DNA of 64,000 nt from Orientallactaga sibirica (GCA_036365145.1 JAEOAD010000603.1:2108001-2172000); one strand, 5' to 3'; positions 22,467 through 34,079 are shown, numbered from the stretch's first letter. Translations and numbers: made by a program. Notes: generated from the sequence alone by a model not told the origin.

Positions 22467-23969
22467 GGATTTTATCTGGACTTGACTGCTGTGCATGGTG
22501 AGATGTGTGGATCAAGTTTCATTTTTCTACATATGGTTGTCTCTCCAGTTTGTCCAGCACCATTTGTAAAAAGATGCTATCTTTTTCCATTCTGAATTGG
22601 TAGGGCCTTTGTCAAATATCAAGTAGCTGTAGCTGTCACGTGACCCAAAGTCTGATCTTCTTCTCTGATACAGTTCTGAGATTTTGAGATAGTTTTTCTA
22701 TGTCAGTGAAGAAAGAAGTTGGGATTTTTATCAGCATTGCATTGAATCTATATAGTGCTTTTGATAAGATTGCCATTTTCAAATTGTTAATTCTACCTAT
22801 CCAGGAGCATGGGATATGTCTTTTCCATTTTTAATAAGGACCTCCTCAATTTCTTTCAGAAAGTATTTTTAGGTTTTCATTGTATTGGTCTTTCACTTCC
22901 TTGTTAATGTTATTCCAAAGTATTTTATTTCCTTTGTTGCTATTTAAAATGGGACAATGTTAGTTATTTCTTTTTCTGTATCTTTATCTTTTGTGGGTAG
23001 AAAGGCCTCTGTCTGATGTGTATTCAGCAAAACATTTCTCCCATTCTGTGGGTAATCTATTGGTGCTGCTTATTGTATGTTTGTCTGTGAAAAGCTTTTT
23101 CAGCTTCATGAGATCCCACTGTCTGATACTGGGTTTTGTTCAGGAAGTCTTTTCCTACTCCTATATCATGGAAAGCTCCTCCTTTTTTTTTCTTCCAGTA
23201 GTAGCAGTGTTTCTGGTCTTATATTAAGGTCTTTGATCCATTTGGACTTAATTTTTGTGCATGGTGAGATGTGTGGGTAAAGTTTCATTTTCCTGAATAT
23301 GGTTTTCCTGTTTGTCCAGCACCATTTGTTGAAGATGCTGCCTTTGTTCCAGTCTACATTCTTTGGGCCTTTGTCAAATATGAAGTAGCTGTAGTTCTTT
23401 ATCCAAAGACTTTGTCCTCGATTCATTGTTCTATACTGTTTTTATAAGTCATGGTTTTATTACAAGTAGTATAGCTTTAGATTTAATTACTCCAGAGGTG
23501 TTTCTTTTGCTGAGGATATGCTTGGATATCCGAGGCCTTCTGCCATTCCATATGAATTTTGGGATTTTTTTTTATCTGTATGAAGAAAGATGTTGGGATT
23601 TTTATTGGCATTGCATTAAATCTACATATTGCTTTTGGTAAGATTGCCATTTTCACAATGTTAATTCTGCCTATCCAGAAGCATGGGAATGGGAGGTATA
23701 TTTTCTCAAGTCCTCCTCAATTTCTTTCTTTAGTGTTTTTATGTTTTCATTGTAAAGGTCTTACACCTCCTTGGTTAATGTTATTCCAAGGTATTTTTTT
23801 ATGCTATTAAAAATGGGACAATATCACTTATTTTTTTCTCTGTATATTTGTCTTTTGCATATAGAAAGGCTACTGATTTTTGTACATTTATTTTGTATCC
23901 TGCTACTTTACTGACAGAGTTAATCAACTTTAAGAGTTTTGGAGTGGAGGATCTTGGGTCAATTAGGTA

Positions 23970-24628
23970 TAGAATCATGTCATCTACAAATAAGGCTAAC
24001 TTAATTTCTTCCTTTTCAATTTGTATCCCTTTTATTTATTTTTCCTGTTTTATTGCTTGAGCTAGTACTTCCAGTACTATGTTGAAAAGCAGAGGTGAGA
24101 GTGGACACCCCTGTCTTGTTCCTGATCTCAATGAGAATTGCTTCAGTATCTCCCCATTAAGTGTTCTTTGGGCTTTAGGCTCATTATATATAGCCTTTAT
24201 TATGTTGAGATACAGACCTTCCATGCCTATTCTCTCCAATGTTTTGATCATGAAGTGATGTTGCATTATATCAAAGGCCTTTTCTGAATCTATCGAAATA
24301 ATGATGTGGTTTTTGTGTTTAAGCTTGTTTATGTGCTGTATTACATTGACATATTTTCATATGTTGAACGAACCCTGCATTCCTGGGATGAAACCTACTT
24401 GGTCCAGGTGCTTTTGATGTGCTGTTGAATTCGCTTTGTGAGGATTTTGTTCAGGACCTTTGCATCTAGGTCCATCAGGGAAATAGGCCTGTAGTTTCCT
24501 TTTCTTGTAGCATCTCTGCCTGATTTTGGTATTAGGGTGATACTAGCTTCATAGAAGGAGTTAGGGAGCTTTCCCTGTTCTCCAATTGTGTGGCACAATT
24601 TGAGAAAGATTGATTTCAGTTTTTCCAT
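23970..24628 (-). pseudogene. L1 ORF2 reverse transcriptase remnant (right copy)
   Basis: Same content as the left copy: fingers at 24395-24628 and palm at 24036-24266, with [18 protein letters not shown] (Gln where the left copy has Arg). The FVDD variant of the catalytic motif is also present here near 23980. Frameshifts and stops remain, so it is inactive. Confidence 0.85.
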
Positions 24629-25319
24629 GAAGGTTTGATAGAATTCTGCTGAGAAGTCATCTGGTCCTGGACTCTTCTTTTAGACAGATTTTTGATTACT
24701 CTTTCAATCTCTATGGTTGTGATGGGTTTGTTCAGGAGATTAATATGCTTTAAATTTAACTTTGGTAGGTGGTATGTGTCCAGGAATTTATCCATTTCCT
24801 AAATATTATCCAGCTTTGTGGAGTAGAGGTTTTTGAAGTAAGTCTTGATGATTCTCCCAATTTCATTTATGTCTGCTGTGATCTCTCCTTTTTCATTTCT
24901 ATTTTTTGTTAATTTGAGTTGTCTCTTTTTTTCCACTTGTTAAAAGTGGCTAGGGGTTTATCAATCTTGTTTATTTTTTCAAAGAACCAGCTCTTTGTTT
25001 CATCAAATTTTAAAATTGTTTTCTTAGTTTCCAATTCATTAATTTCTGCTCTGATCTTAATTATTTCTTTCCATCTGGAGCTTTTTGGGTTGGATACTTT
25101 GTTTTACAATGCCTTTAGGGGATGGTTAGGTTATTGATTTGGGATCTCTCAGTCTTTGTTATGAGGGCATTTAGTGCAATGAATTTTCCCCTGAGTACTG
25201 CCTTCATTGTGTCCCATGAGTTTTGGTTTGTTGTGTTCTCATTGTCATTCATTTCTAGAAATTTTTCAATTCCATTTTTATTTCATCCACTACCAATTTA
25301 TTGTATAAGAGTGTGTTGT

Positions 25320-26300
25320 TCAGTTTTTTTCAGGAGCTGTTTGGGTTCTGGCATATCTTTTGTTGTTAATTTCTAGCAATAAAGCATTATGATCTGATAT
25401 CATGCAGGAAATTGTGTTGATCCTCCTAAATATTTGGAGGCTGGCTTTATGACCCAGTATATGATCTATTTTAGAGAAAGTTCCATGTGCTGCTGAGAAG
25501 AATGTGTAATCTGTGGAATTTGGGTAGAATGTTCTATAAATGTCTGTTAGGTCTAATTGATCTATGGTGTTGTTGAGCTCTCTTACTTCCTTGTTAATTT
25601 TCTGTTTGGATGATCTGTCTATTGCTGATTGTGAAGTATTGAAGTCCTCAACTATGATGGTGTTGGTGGTTATTTCTGTTTTATTGTCAAGTAGATTTTG
25701 TTTTATGAATTGTGGTGCACCTGTGTTTGGTGCATAAAGATTGATGATTGTGATATCCTCTTGTTGGATTGGTCCCTTAATAGGTAAGAAGTAGCCTTCT
25801 TTGTCTTTTTTTGAGTGTTTTGGTTTGAAGTCTATTTTATCTGATATAAGTATAGCTATGCCTGCTTGTTTCTTATTTGTGTTTGCTTGGAATGTCATTT
25901 TCCACCCTTTTACCCTGAGGAGGTATCTGTCTTTAGTGGTGAGGTGGGTTTTTTGAAGACAGCAGATTGAGGGGTCTAGTTTTATGATCCACCCTATTAT
26001 CTTATGTCTCTTGATGGGTGAATTAAGGCCATTAATATTCAGAGATATGATTGTGAGGTTTGATTTAATACCTGCCATATTATGGTGGATTATGTGGTTT
26101 GGTGTTTTTTGTGGTTTCTTCTTCTTCTTCTCCTTCTCCTTCTCCTTCTCCTTCTCCTTCTCCTTCTCCTTCTCCTTCTCCTTCTCCTTCTCCTTCTCCT
26201 TCTCCTTCTCCTTCTCCTTCTTCTTCTTCTTCTTCTTCTTCTTCTTCTTCTTCTTCTTGTTAATGTGGACTGCTTCTTGGGAGCTCTTGATATTGGCCAT
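25320..26300 (-). pseudogene. L1 ORF2 endonuclease frame with K/E-repeat extension (right copy)
   Basis: 326 open codons, organised as in the left copy. The extension here is a lysine run, then a long alternating Lys-Glu tract coded by AAGGAG-type hexamers, then KKKKK. The catalytic Glu is again replaced by Lys (QKTH), so this change preceded the duplication. It differs from the left copy by a few residues in the endonuclease, for example around the DFKPKHSKKD segment, where paired small indels change the local frame. Frame length is maintained despite microsatellite change. Confidence 0.85.
26117..26257. repeat. (CTCCTT)n and (CTT)n compound microsatellite (right copy)
   Basis: About 16-17 hexamer units of CTCCTT, then about 12 CTT triplets. 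This position corresponds to 19989-20083 in the left unit, which has almost no hexamers. It accounts for nearly all of the 39-bp length difference between units. Confidence 0.95.
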
Positions 26301-27414
26301 TTAATTCTTCTGTGTGGAGAATTCCCTGAAGCTCTCTCTGTAGGTTTGGCTTTGTGTTCATATAGTTGAAAAGATGAGTTTTATTGTGGAAAGTTTTTCT
26401 TTTACCATCTATTGTGAGGGATATTTTTGCTGGGTAGAGTAGTTGGGGTTGGATGCCATAAGTTCTTAGAGTTTGCACTGTTCCATTCCAGGCCCTTCTG
26501 CCTTTTATGGTTTCCATTGAGAAATCTGAGGTAATTCTGATGGGGCTTCCTTCATACGTAATGTGTTGTTTCTCCCTAGGTGCTTTTAGGACTTTCTCTT
26601 TGTGATTGATGTTTAGAGTCTTAATGATAATGTGCCTTGGAGAATTTCTCCTTTGGTCAAGTCTATTTGGAGTTCTGCTAGCTTCTTGTAACTTGATGGG
26701 ACTTTCTTTGGAGAGAGTGGGAAATTTTCTTCAATTATTTTGTTGAATAAGTTTTCCATTCCTTTGGTCTATGTTTATTCCCCCTCTGGCATACCCCTGA
26801 TCCTAATGTTTGGACACTTAAGAGTATCCCACATTTCCCTCATGTTCTGTTCACAGAAATTTTTGAATTTGTTGAAATTATTGGACTCACAAACTGTTTC
26901 TTCTGTGTTGTCTTTCAGTTCTGAGTTTCTATCCTCCACTTGGCTGACTCTATTCTTTAGAGCTTCTATAGAGTTTTGGGCTTGTTCAATTTGGTTCATA
27001 TTTTCTACTGCTTTTGAATGTATAGTTTTCATCCCTCTGTTGAGTTCCCTTATCATGTCATTTTCTGATTTTCTTCTTGCTTCTTGGAGTTCATCCTTGC
27101 AGTTTTTTATGTCTTCATTGAACTTAGGTAGCTATTGAGGACCTCTTTATTTTGCTCTCCTTCATATCATTTAACTGTCTTTGGAACCCTTCCTGGTTCT
27201 TTTCTATTAGGTCTAATCTAGCAAGGATAATGTTCACACAATTATTGGCTCTTTATTGAGTTTCTGAAAGTTTGCTATTTACTTGGCCAGGGTTGCATAG
27301 CTTGTCTCTTCATGTTGGGGTTCTGATCCTATTGTCTCTTCTATGATTTGATTAGAGACATCCATTGTGGGACTGGACAGTATACCTGAATTTACTTGTA
27401 TCTGGTTTTTTCAT
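26260..27414 (-). pseudogene. L1 ORF1 remnant (right copy)
   Basis: Start ATG at 27414. Coiled coil and RRM entry at 26775-27056, C-terminal domain at 26260-26517. It has the same breaks as the left copy with scattered substitutions, and is not intact. Confidence 0.82.
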
Positions 27415-28226
27415 GCTATTCCTTTTTTTACTGTGGTCTGCTCATCACAATGGTTCAGAAAGCCTATGGTGTAAAATGATACCCTGCTGCCCTGGGATGG
27501 GCTGGAGTCCAGTGGTGAGTGTCAGGGTGATGACCCTGGATTTCCAAAGGCTGGGGTGGGGACACTGGCCTTCTGGCCTGGGTTCCCTATTGAAGGTGAC
27601 TAACTGTCTGGAGGAGCTAACTGTCTGTGGACTGACTTGCTTCCAGATTCCATCCATGTCTCTCCATGTTCCATCCCAACAAAATATGGTGTCTTCAGCA
27701 ATAGGGTCTTACCATTAAACTTTGGTGTGTCATCAAGTACTCTGACAGAAATCTGTCTTCTTTTAGGAAAACTTGTAGGTCTCACTGATCAACAGCTCAT
27801 TGTGGATGTTAACCACATGCTGGTACTTGGAGTTACAGGTCAGTGCCAGGGGAATAGAAGGAAGAAATATATAGGTAATATGAAAAGGAAAAAGACAGTG
27901 AAAGAAAAAAGAGAAAGAGTAGGGAGTGAGAGAGAAACAGGAGAAGATTAAGGTTAGTCTTCATCATACCCTCTCCAGGCCCCTGTGATTCAGTTGTTCT
28001 CTGTAAGCACATGAATGAAGGCTCAACCTTTTAGTACGTCTTTCAGGATAAAGTGTTTTATGGTACCATTTCCATTTGAGTCCAGTTTTTTGCCCCTCCC
28101 CCCACTCTTACCCTCCCCTCCTGCCACACCATCCTCATTGTCCAGCTCTGGGGGTGTTTATTAAGTGTGTCAGCATCTCAGACAAATTCAGGTAATGAGG
28201 CACAGATGAGTGAGGCCATGCTATGC

Positions 28227-30712
28227 TTATTCTGTGATTAGGGTGAGTTCACTGAGAATGATCTGTTCCAGGTTTAACCATTTTTCTTCAAGTTGCTTAG
28301 TATCATTTTTCCTTACTGCTGTGTAGCATTCCATTATGTAGATATACCACATCTTAGTTATACATTCGTTTAATGATGGATATCTTTGTTGATTCCAGCT
28401 CTTAGATATTATGAATTGAGCAGCTATAAACATAGTTGAGTAAATATCTCTGAACTGAGGCTTGGAGTTTTTAGGGTAAATCCCCAGTAAGGGAATAACT
28501 GGGTTGGTACCTCTATAGTCATCCTTTTTAGGAGTCTCCAGATTGCTTTCCATACTGGTTGTACCACCTTACATTCCCACCAACAGTGAATGAGGGTTCC
28601 TATTTCTCCACAAACTCACCAGTCTTTGTTGTCATTAGATATTTTAATGTTTGCTATCCTTACTGGGGTAAGGTGGAATCTCATAGATATTTTAATTTGC
28701 ATTTCCCTGATGATTAGGGATGTTGAATATTTTCTTACATGTGTGTTTACCATTTGTATTTCTTCCTCTGAAAACTCCCTGTGCAGTTCTTTGCCCCATT
28801 TTGTGAGTGGGTTGTTTGACTTTTTATTGTTTAAGTTTTTGAGTTATTCATAGATTCTAGAAATTAGGCCTCTGCCTGATGTGTATCCAGTAAAAATTTT
28901 CTTCCATTCTGTGGGTAATCTATTGGCTCTACTTATTGTATGATTGTCTGTGAAAAATCTTCAGCTTCCTGAAATCCCACTGATTGAGTGATTGTTTAAT
29001 TTCCTGAGCTACTGAGCTTTTGTTAATAAAGTATTTTCCCACTCCTATATAATGGAAAGTTCTCCTACTTTTCTTCCAGTACTAGCAGAGTATCTGGCCT
29101 TATATTGAGGTCTTTGATCTATTTAGACTTGATTTTTGTGCATGTGAAACATGTGGGTAGAATTTAATTTTCCTGCATATGGTTTTTCCACACCATGTGT
29201 TAAAAATGCTGTCTTTTTCCAGTCTACATTGTTAGGGCCTTTGTCTAATATTCAGTAGCTGTAGTTACTTGACCCAAAGTCTGTGTCCTCAATTCTGTTC
29301 CATTGGTCTATAATCCTGTTGTTATGCCAGTACCATGCTGTTTTTGTTACTATGGCTATGTAGTACAGCTAAAGAGCAGGTATTGTGATGCCTCCAGACT
29401 ATTTCTTTTGCTGAGGATATTCTTGGATATCTGAGGCCTTCTGCCATTCCATATGAATTTTGAGATCATTTTTTCTATCTCTGTGAAGAAAGATGTTGGG
29501 ATTTTTATTTGTATTGCATTAAATCTGTATAATGCTTTTGGTAAGATTGCTATTTTCACAATGTTAATTCTCCCTATCCAGGAGCATGGGAGGACTTTCC
29601 ATTTTATGAAGTCCTCTTCAATTTCTTTCTTGAGTGTTTTTATGTTTTCATTGTAAAGGTCTTTCACCTCCTTGGTTAAGGTTATTCCAAGACATTTCAT
29701 TTTATTTTATTTTTGATGCTATTGAAAATGGGACAATGCCACTTATTTCTTTCTCTGTATCATTGTCAACAGCATATGGAAAGGACACTGACTTTTGTGC
29801 ATTGATTTGTATCCTGCTAGTTTACTGAAGGAGTTAATCACTTAAAGGTTTTTAGATGGAGTTTTGAGGGTCATTTATGTAGAGAATCATGTATTTGCAA
29901 ATAGGGCTAACATAACTTCTTCCTTTGTGAGTTTTATCCCTTTTATTTCTTTCTCTTGTCTTACTGCTTGAGCTACTACTTCTAATAGTATGTTGAAGAG
30001 CAGAGGAGACAGTGGACACCCCTGTCTTGTTCCTGATCTCAATGGGAATTTCTTCAGTCTTTCCCCATTACTTCTTATTTGTGCTTTAGGATCTTTATAT
30101 ATAGCTTTTATTATGTTGAGATATAGACCTTCCATGCCTAGTCTCTCCAATGTTTTGATCATGAAGTGTTGTACTTTGTCAAAGGAATTTTCTGCATACA
30201 TCAAAATTATCTTGTGGTTTTTGTGTTTAAGCTTATTTATGGGCTTTATTACATTGACAGATTTCCATATGTTGAACCATCCCTGAATTCCTGGGATGAA
30301 GCCTTCTTGATCTAGGTGGATAATGCTTTTGATGTGTTGTTGAATTCAGTTTGCAAGGATATTGTTCAGGATCTTTGTGTCTAAGTTCATCAAGGAAAAA
30401 GGACTGTACTTTTCTTGTGGCATCTCCACCTGGTTTTGGTATTAAGGTGATACTAATTTCATAGAACAAGTTGGGGAGCTTTTCCTGTTCTCTGATTGTT
30501 TGGCATAATTTAAGAATAATTGGTTTCAGTTCTTCCATGAAGGTTTGATAGAATTCAGCTGAGAAGCCATCTGGTCTTTGACTCTTCTTTTTAGGGATTT
30601 TGATTACCCTTTCAATCTCAATGGTTGTGATGGGTTTCTTTAGGAGATTAATCTGCTCTGAGTTTAGCATTAGTAACTGGTATGTGTCCAGGAATTCATC
30701 CATTTCGTCCAT
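28227..30712 (-). pseudogene. L1 D ORF2 remnant: pre-RT, RT and C-terminal regions
   Basis: Broken into frames. 30233-30712: region before RT ([15 protein letters not shown], then NLFYEISITLIPKPGG, then a frameshift). 29887-30204: palm with [16 protein letters not shown], ending LFANT where the second catalytic FADD should be, so that motif is destroyed. 29356-29700: post-RT region with [18 protein letters not shown] and [11 protein letters not shown]. 28227-28553: C-terminal end. Encodes no functional enzyme. Confidence 0.85.
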
Positions 30713-31273
30713 ATTGTCCAGTTTTGTGGAGTAGAGATTTTCGAAGTAAGTCTTAATGATTCTCCCAATTTCATTTGTCTATTGTGATCTGTCCTTTTCC
30801 TTTCTAATTTTGTTAATTTGAGTTGTGTTCATATAGTTGTAAAAGCTGAGTTTTATCATGAAAGTTTTTCTTTCACCATCTATTATGAAAGATATTTTTT
30901 CTGTGTAGAGTCTTTTGGGTTGAAAGCCATAAATTCATAGAGATTGCAGTGTTCTGTTCCAGACCCTTCTGGCTTTAGTATTTCCATTGGGAATTCTGAA
31001 GTAATTCTGATGAGGTTTCCTTTATATGTAATGTATTCTTTCTCCCTAGCTGCTTTTAGAACTTTCCTTTGTGATTGATGTCAATGTCAATGTCTTAATG
31101 TCAATATGTCTTGGAGGCGTTCTCCTTTGGACCAGTCTTTTTGGAGTTCTGCAAGCTTCTTGTAACTTGATGCGACTTTCTTTTGAGAGAGTGGGAAAGT
31201 TTTCTTCAATAATTTTGTTGAATAAGTAGGTCTTTATATCTTTTCTGGGTATTCTTGATCCAAATGCTCAATA

Positions 31274-31558
31274 ATTCTTCTTGTATCACACTTTATTGGA
31301 GAGCCCTTGGTTAACAGGAAAGCTGATGGCGAAGGGGGGCGGGGCGCAAATCTGCAGCTGCTTTTATATGGTGTACTGCTACGAGGCGTTTACTGATTGG
31401 TTGTGACCAGCTTGCCATCACCAGGCGCCACGGGATAGGCTTGGGACAGGTTGAGTCAAGCGCATGCACATACCTTAGATACGGTTGGCGCCAAGGCACT
31501 GCCTAATATGGAGGAGCCAGCGCCATCTTGTAATGGCGACTGCTTACAGCTCCCTGCA
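31274..31558 (-). repeat. 3' LTR, truncated in U5
   Basis: Aligned without gaps to 35842-36126 with 3 differences over 285 bp. TATA box (reverse complement CTTTTATAT at 31361-31369) and AATAAA (reverse complement at 31292-31297). The U5 end present in the 5' LTR (35795-35841) is missing, and L1 sequence abuts instead. Confidence 0.93.
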
Positions 31559-31571
31559 GTTCCCCCTTCTT
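31559..31571 (-). other. Polypurine tract of the provirus
   Basis: The minus strand reads AAGAAGGGGGAAC directly before the LTR start TGCAGGGAG. This is the plus-strand priming site used in reverse transcription. Confidence 0.85.
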
Positions 31572-31892
31572 GTTTAAACGCAACAGGCAAGGGTAGAGGT
31601 CTGATCTCTGATGCTCGAGAGGACATTGTGATGACCCCAGACCTAGTGGCCAGCCAGGCTGGTGTCACACCCATCCAGTACCTTTCCTCAGAGATGGGAT
31701 TACAGTACCAACCCATATGCAATCAGACATGCCCTCCATGAAGCTGCTAAGAGCTCGCCCCACGTGCAGTACTTTGTCTCGCATCCTGAGCGTGATGAAT
31801 GCCGTGCTCCCAATACCAATCCTCTGCCCATCCTTGTGCAATGGGCACTTCAAGCCCTAAGGGTGCAAGGGCCAGGGGAAACTAGTTGCTCT

Positions 31893-33098
31893 TTAGGGCC
31901 GACAGCCAAATCTGGGGGGAGGACCCACACTCCAAAGCAGCATGTGCCTGAGAGATACCTTGTCCCTCCTAGCTTGGGCTCGCATTTTGCAAGTCAACCA
32001 TAGGCAGAGCAGACATCCTCCTATACAGCAGGCAGCAAACAGTCCCATTCCAACCCATTCCTTAAAAAAATTAAAAGCAGAGGAGATCCAGGAAGTAAGG
32101 CCCTGTGCAAGACTAAGATCCACTCTCGTGGAATTAATAGCAATAAGCAGAAAAGGGGGGTGCACACAAACCGGGGCAGGGGGGAATGTCTGATTACGAG
32201 CATAATGTTCACAAGGATGACCCAGAGTGAAAACTCCCCCCGAAATATTCAGAAAGGTCCAGTCTGCCGCTTCTTCTCCTTTCGCTTCCTCTTTCTTTTT
32301 AGACGTTGAGGTTTCATGCCCCGACACATTGTTGCAAGCAATCTGTCCCCCCAACAGCAAAACCAATGGAGACACATCCGTACAGGAACCATTGACCCCA
32401 CACAGCACCCACTTTGAAAATGGATTAATTCTGGAATCTTGAAGAAAGAGTCCCTCCGACCATGCCGCTGACCCAGGTGGGGGACCCCTCATAGCTGGTG
32501 ATATGGTGAAAAGGTGATTTTTGTCCACCCAGGCAACCGAGGAACTTTGGCATTCTGACCATGGCCAGAGTTCCCCTTCATCTCTCCCCCAACAGTGGGG
32601 AGCTACTTTACTTTGAACCAACGTTATATTTGTGACTATGGGCTGGACTAGAGTTCCATTAAACCAAATAGCCAATTCAGTAAAATTATGAGTGGCAACC
32701 CTGAATTGTATTCCCTGTTCATCCTTGGTTTTTGTCAGATTTAAAGTGGAATTACCATACCCCCAAGAACTCTTAGATGCCCATTCTCGATTCCCTTCAA
32801 ACCAGGCAAAACTCTGCTGACGGAGTCTTATACAAGAGTCATCAGTCTGATTCCACTGCAAAGTAAAACAAAGAGTTCCTTTTTCAACAAAGGAGCGGGA
32901 CTCCCCCATGGGGACCACCTGTTGGTCCTCCTGAAGGGAAGGGAGGCCTAGTTCCTTATTCGTGGTGAAGAAATGTGGAAACACAGACGCTTGATGAGGA
33001 ACTGGCATCGGCTTCGGGAAGGCTGACAAAATTCCCCAACGTTGCTCTGCTTTACTGAGTGTCAAGATCTGGATGACCATCCGGTTTCCACGAATCAT
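31893..33098 (-). CDS. env: env-like ORF of the IAP-like provirus, 401 codons, lacks fusion machinery
   Basis: An open frame overlapping the end of integrase by about 47 bases, the usual pol/env arrangement of betaretroviruses. It carries 11 N-x-S/T sequons and many cysteines in an SU-like ectodomain (about residues 50-330). A hydrophobic segment at about 351-370 (MGLFAACCIGGCLLCLWLTC) is followed by a basic cytoplasmic tail (KMRAQARRDK). I see no N-terminal signal peptide before the first Met, no furin-type R-x-K/R-R site, no glycine-rich fusion peptide, and no C-x6-CC immunosuppressive/loop motif. SU-type sequence near CVHPPFLL runs within about 20 residues into the membrane-proximal region, so a deletion has removed most of TM. 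A real envelope would be about 600 residues or more. Whether it is expressed is unknown; it would need spliced RNA and probably an upstream start for secretion. Confidence 0.75.
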   Translation of the reverse strand: MIRGNRMVIQILTLSKAEQRWGILSAFPKPMPVPHQASVFPHFFTTNKELGLPSLQEDQQVVPMGESRSFVEKGTLCFTLQWNQTDDSCIRLRQQSFAWFEGNREWASKSSWGYGNSTLNLTKTKDEQGIQFRVATHNFTELAIWFNGTLVQPIVTNITLVQSKVAPHCWGRDEGELWPWSECQSSSVAWVDKNHLFTISPAMRGPPPGSAAWSEGLFLQDSRINPFSKWVLCGVNGSCTDVSPLVLLLGGQIACNNVSGHETSTSKKKEEAKGEEAADWTFLNISGGVFTLGHPCEHYARNQTFPPAPVCVHPPFLLIAINSTRVDLSLAQGLTSWISSAFNFFKEWVGMGLFAACCIGGCLLCLWLTCKMRAQARRDKVSLRHMLLWSVGPPPRFGCRP

Positions 33099-33740
33099 TA
33101 TGAATCTCCAAACTTTCTCCTGAGGAAGGATGGACTGTTCTCACCAACCGGCTTGGAACCCAGTGGAGCGACACCTGGTCCTGTGGAAAAACACAAACAG
33201 CTCCCCTGGATCTTATTATAACAAGATCCGGTCCTTTCCATTTATTATCTAGGACATCTTTCCACATCACCACTTCTCTGGGTGCCTGGGCCACATCTTG
33301 ACTGTGCCTGTCAGCTGCAGACTTATCATTATTGTCCAAAATTAAAAAATTAAGGGTGAAGAGGGCTAAGGAAACCCTCTCCCTAGGGGTTGCATCTTCT
33401 GCTATCCCCCTCTTTTGTTTAAATAAAATGGCTTTGATACTCTTATTGGCTCTCTCCACAATGCCTTGGCCTTGTGGGTTATAAAACAGGCCAGTGGTGT
33501 GGGCAACTTGCATCTGCGCACAAAAGGCCGAAAACCAGTAGATGTATATGCCGGGCCATTATTAGTTTTTAGACGGCGCGGCTTTCCCCACGCTGCCCAG
33601 GCTTCCAGGCAGTGGGTTTTTACATGAGAAGCCTTCTCACCCGCCAACGGCGAAGCGAAGATAACTCCCGAGCAAGTATCCACTGAGACATGTAAATATT
33701 TCAACCTTCCAAACTCAGGGAGATGAGTTACATCCATTTG
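33052..33740 (-). pseudogene. pol: Integrase core and C-terminal domain, frameshifted
   Basis: Two overlapping frames. 33402-33737 starts [10 protein letters not shown], with the first catalytic Asp of the D,D-35-E triad, and contains [10 protein letters not shown], where the second catalytic Asp is replaced by Asn. 33052-33513 contains [13 protein letters not shown] with the catalytic Glu, then the C-terminal domain (VMWKDVLDNKWKGPDLV..., WVPSRLVR). The shift between frames occurs at about 33515-33545. Frame break plus lost Asp make it non-functional. Upstream of MDVTH the code runs into SINE fragments, so the zinc finger is gone. Confidence 0.88.
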
Positions 33741-33794
33741 CCAAAGATCACCAGGATGGAGGCCTGGGGATTAACACCCACATGAGGGGAGGGC

Positions 33795-33890
33795 AGAAAA
33801 GTAGTCTCAGCCTGACCTTGAACAATGATCCTCCCACCTCTGCCTCCTGAGGGCTAAGATTAAAGGTGTGTGCCACCACACCCGGCTCTA
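33795..33890 (-). mobile_element. B1 SINE fragment inside the provirus
   Basis: The plus strand reads the complement of B1 (CTGCCTCCTGAGGGCTAAGATTAAAGG..., CCACCACACCCGGCTC). Only about the 5' 90 bases are present. It lies between the gag and integrase remnants. Confidence 0.85.
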
Positions 33891-34079
33891 TCTCATTCTT
33901 GACCTTCTTTGTGATCTATGTATACAGAACTTTACTCATCCCCAGCAGAGGGTGCCGCGGCGACAACAAATGTGCCTGCCAGCCCCCGCCCCTGCAGATC
34001 ACCTCTGGTTGAACTTTCTCTTTCTCTTTTTTTAAATATCTCCTCCTCCTGTTGTGATTTAGATTCTGAACTACTCTCA

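Larger units (their letters stand above)
22989..27608 (-). mobile_element. L1 F', right copy of L1 F
   Basis: Second copy of L1 F with the same truncations and fusions. Small substitutions and single-base indels distinguish it. The segment just before it (22467-22988) is the copied L1 C end and shows more small indels than the rest. Unit 2 then continues into L1 D. Confidence 0.85.
16369..28640. repeat. Tandem segmental duplication, two units of about 6.1 kb
   Basis: Unit 1 is 16369-22466 and unit 2 is 22467-28640. Collinear, near-identical text runs through both: part of L1 C, the C/F fusion, all of L1 F, the F/D junction, and the 3' end of L1 D. Matching points are offset by 6136-6137 bp before the inter-ORF microsatellite and by about 6173-6175 bp after it, so that microsatellite explains nearly all the length difference. 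The same chance fusions occur in both units, which two independent L1 insertions would not share. The junction near 22460-22470 joins non-homologous points of ORF2. Confidence 0.9.

Noticed and set aside
31451..32003. Plus-strand frames of about 96-113 codons
   Set aside because: Antisense to the 3' LTR and proviral 3' end; no motif.
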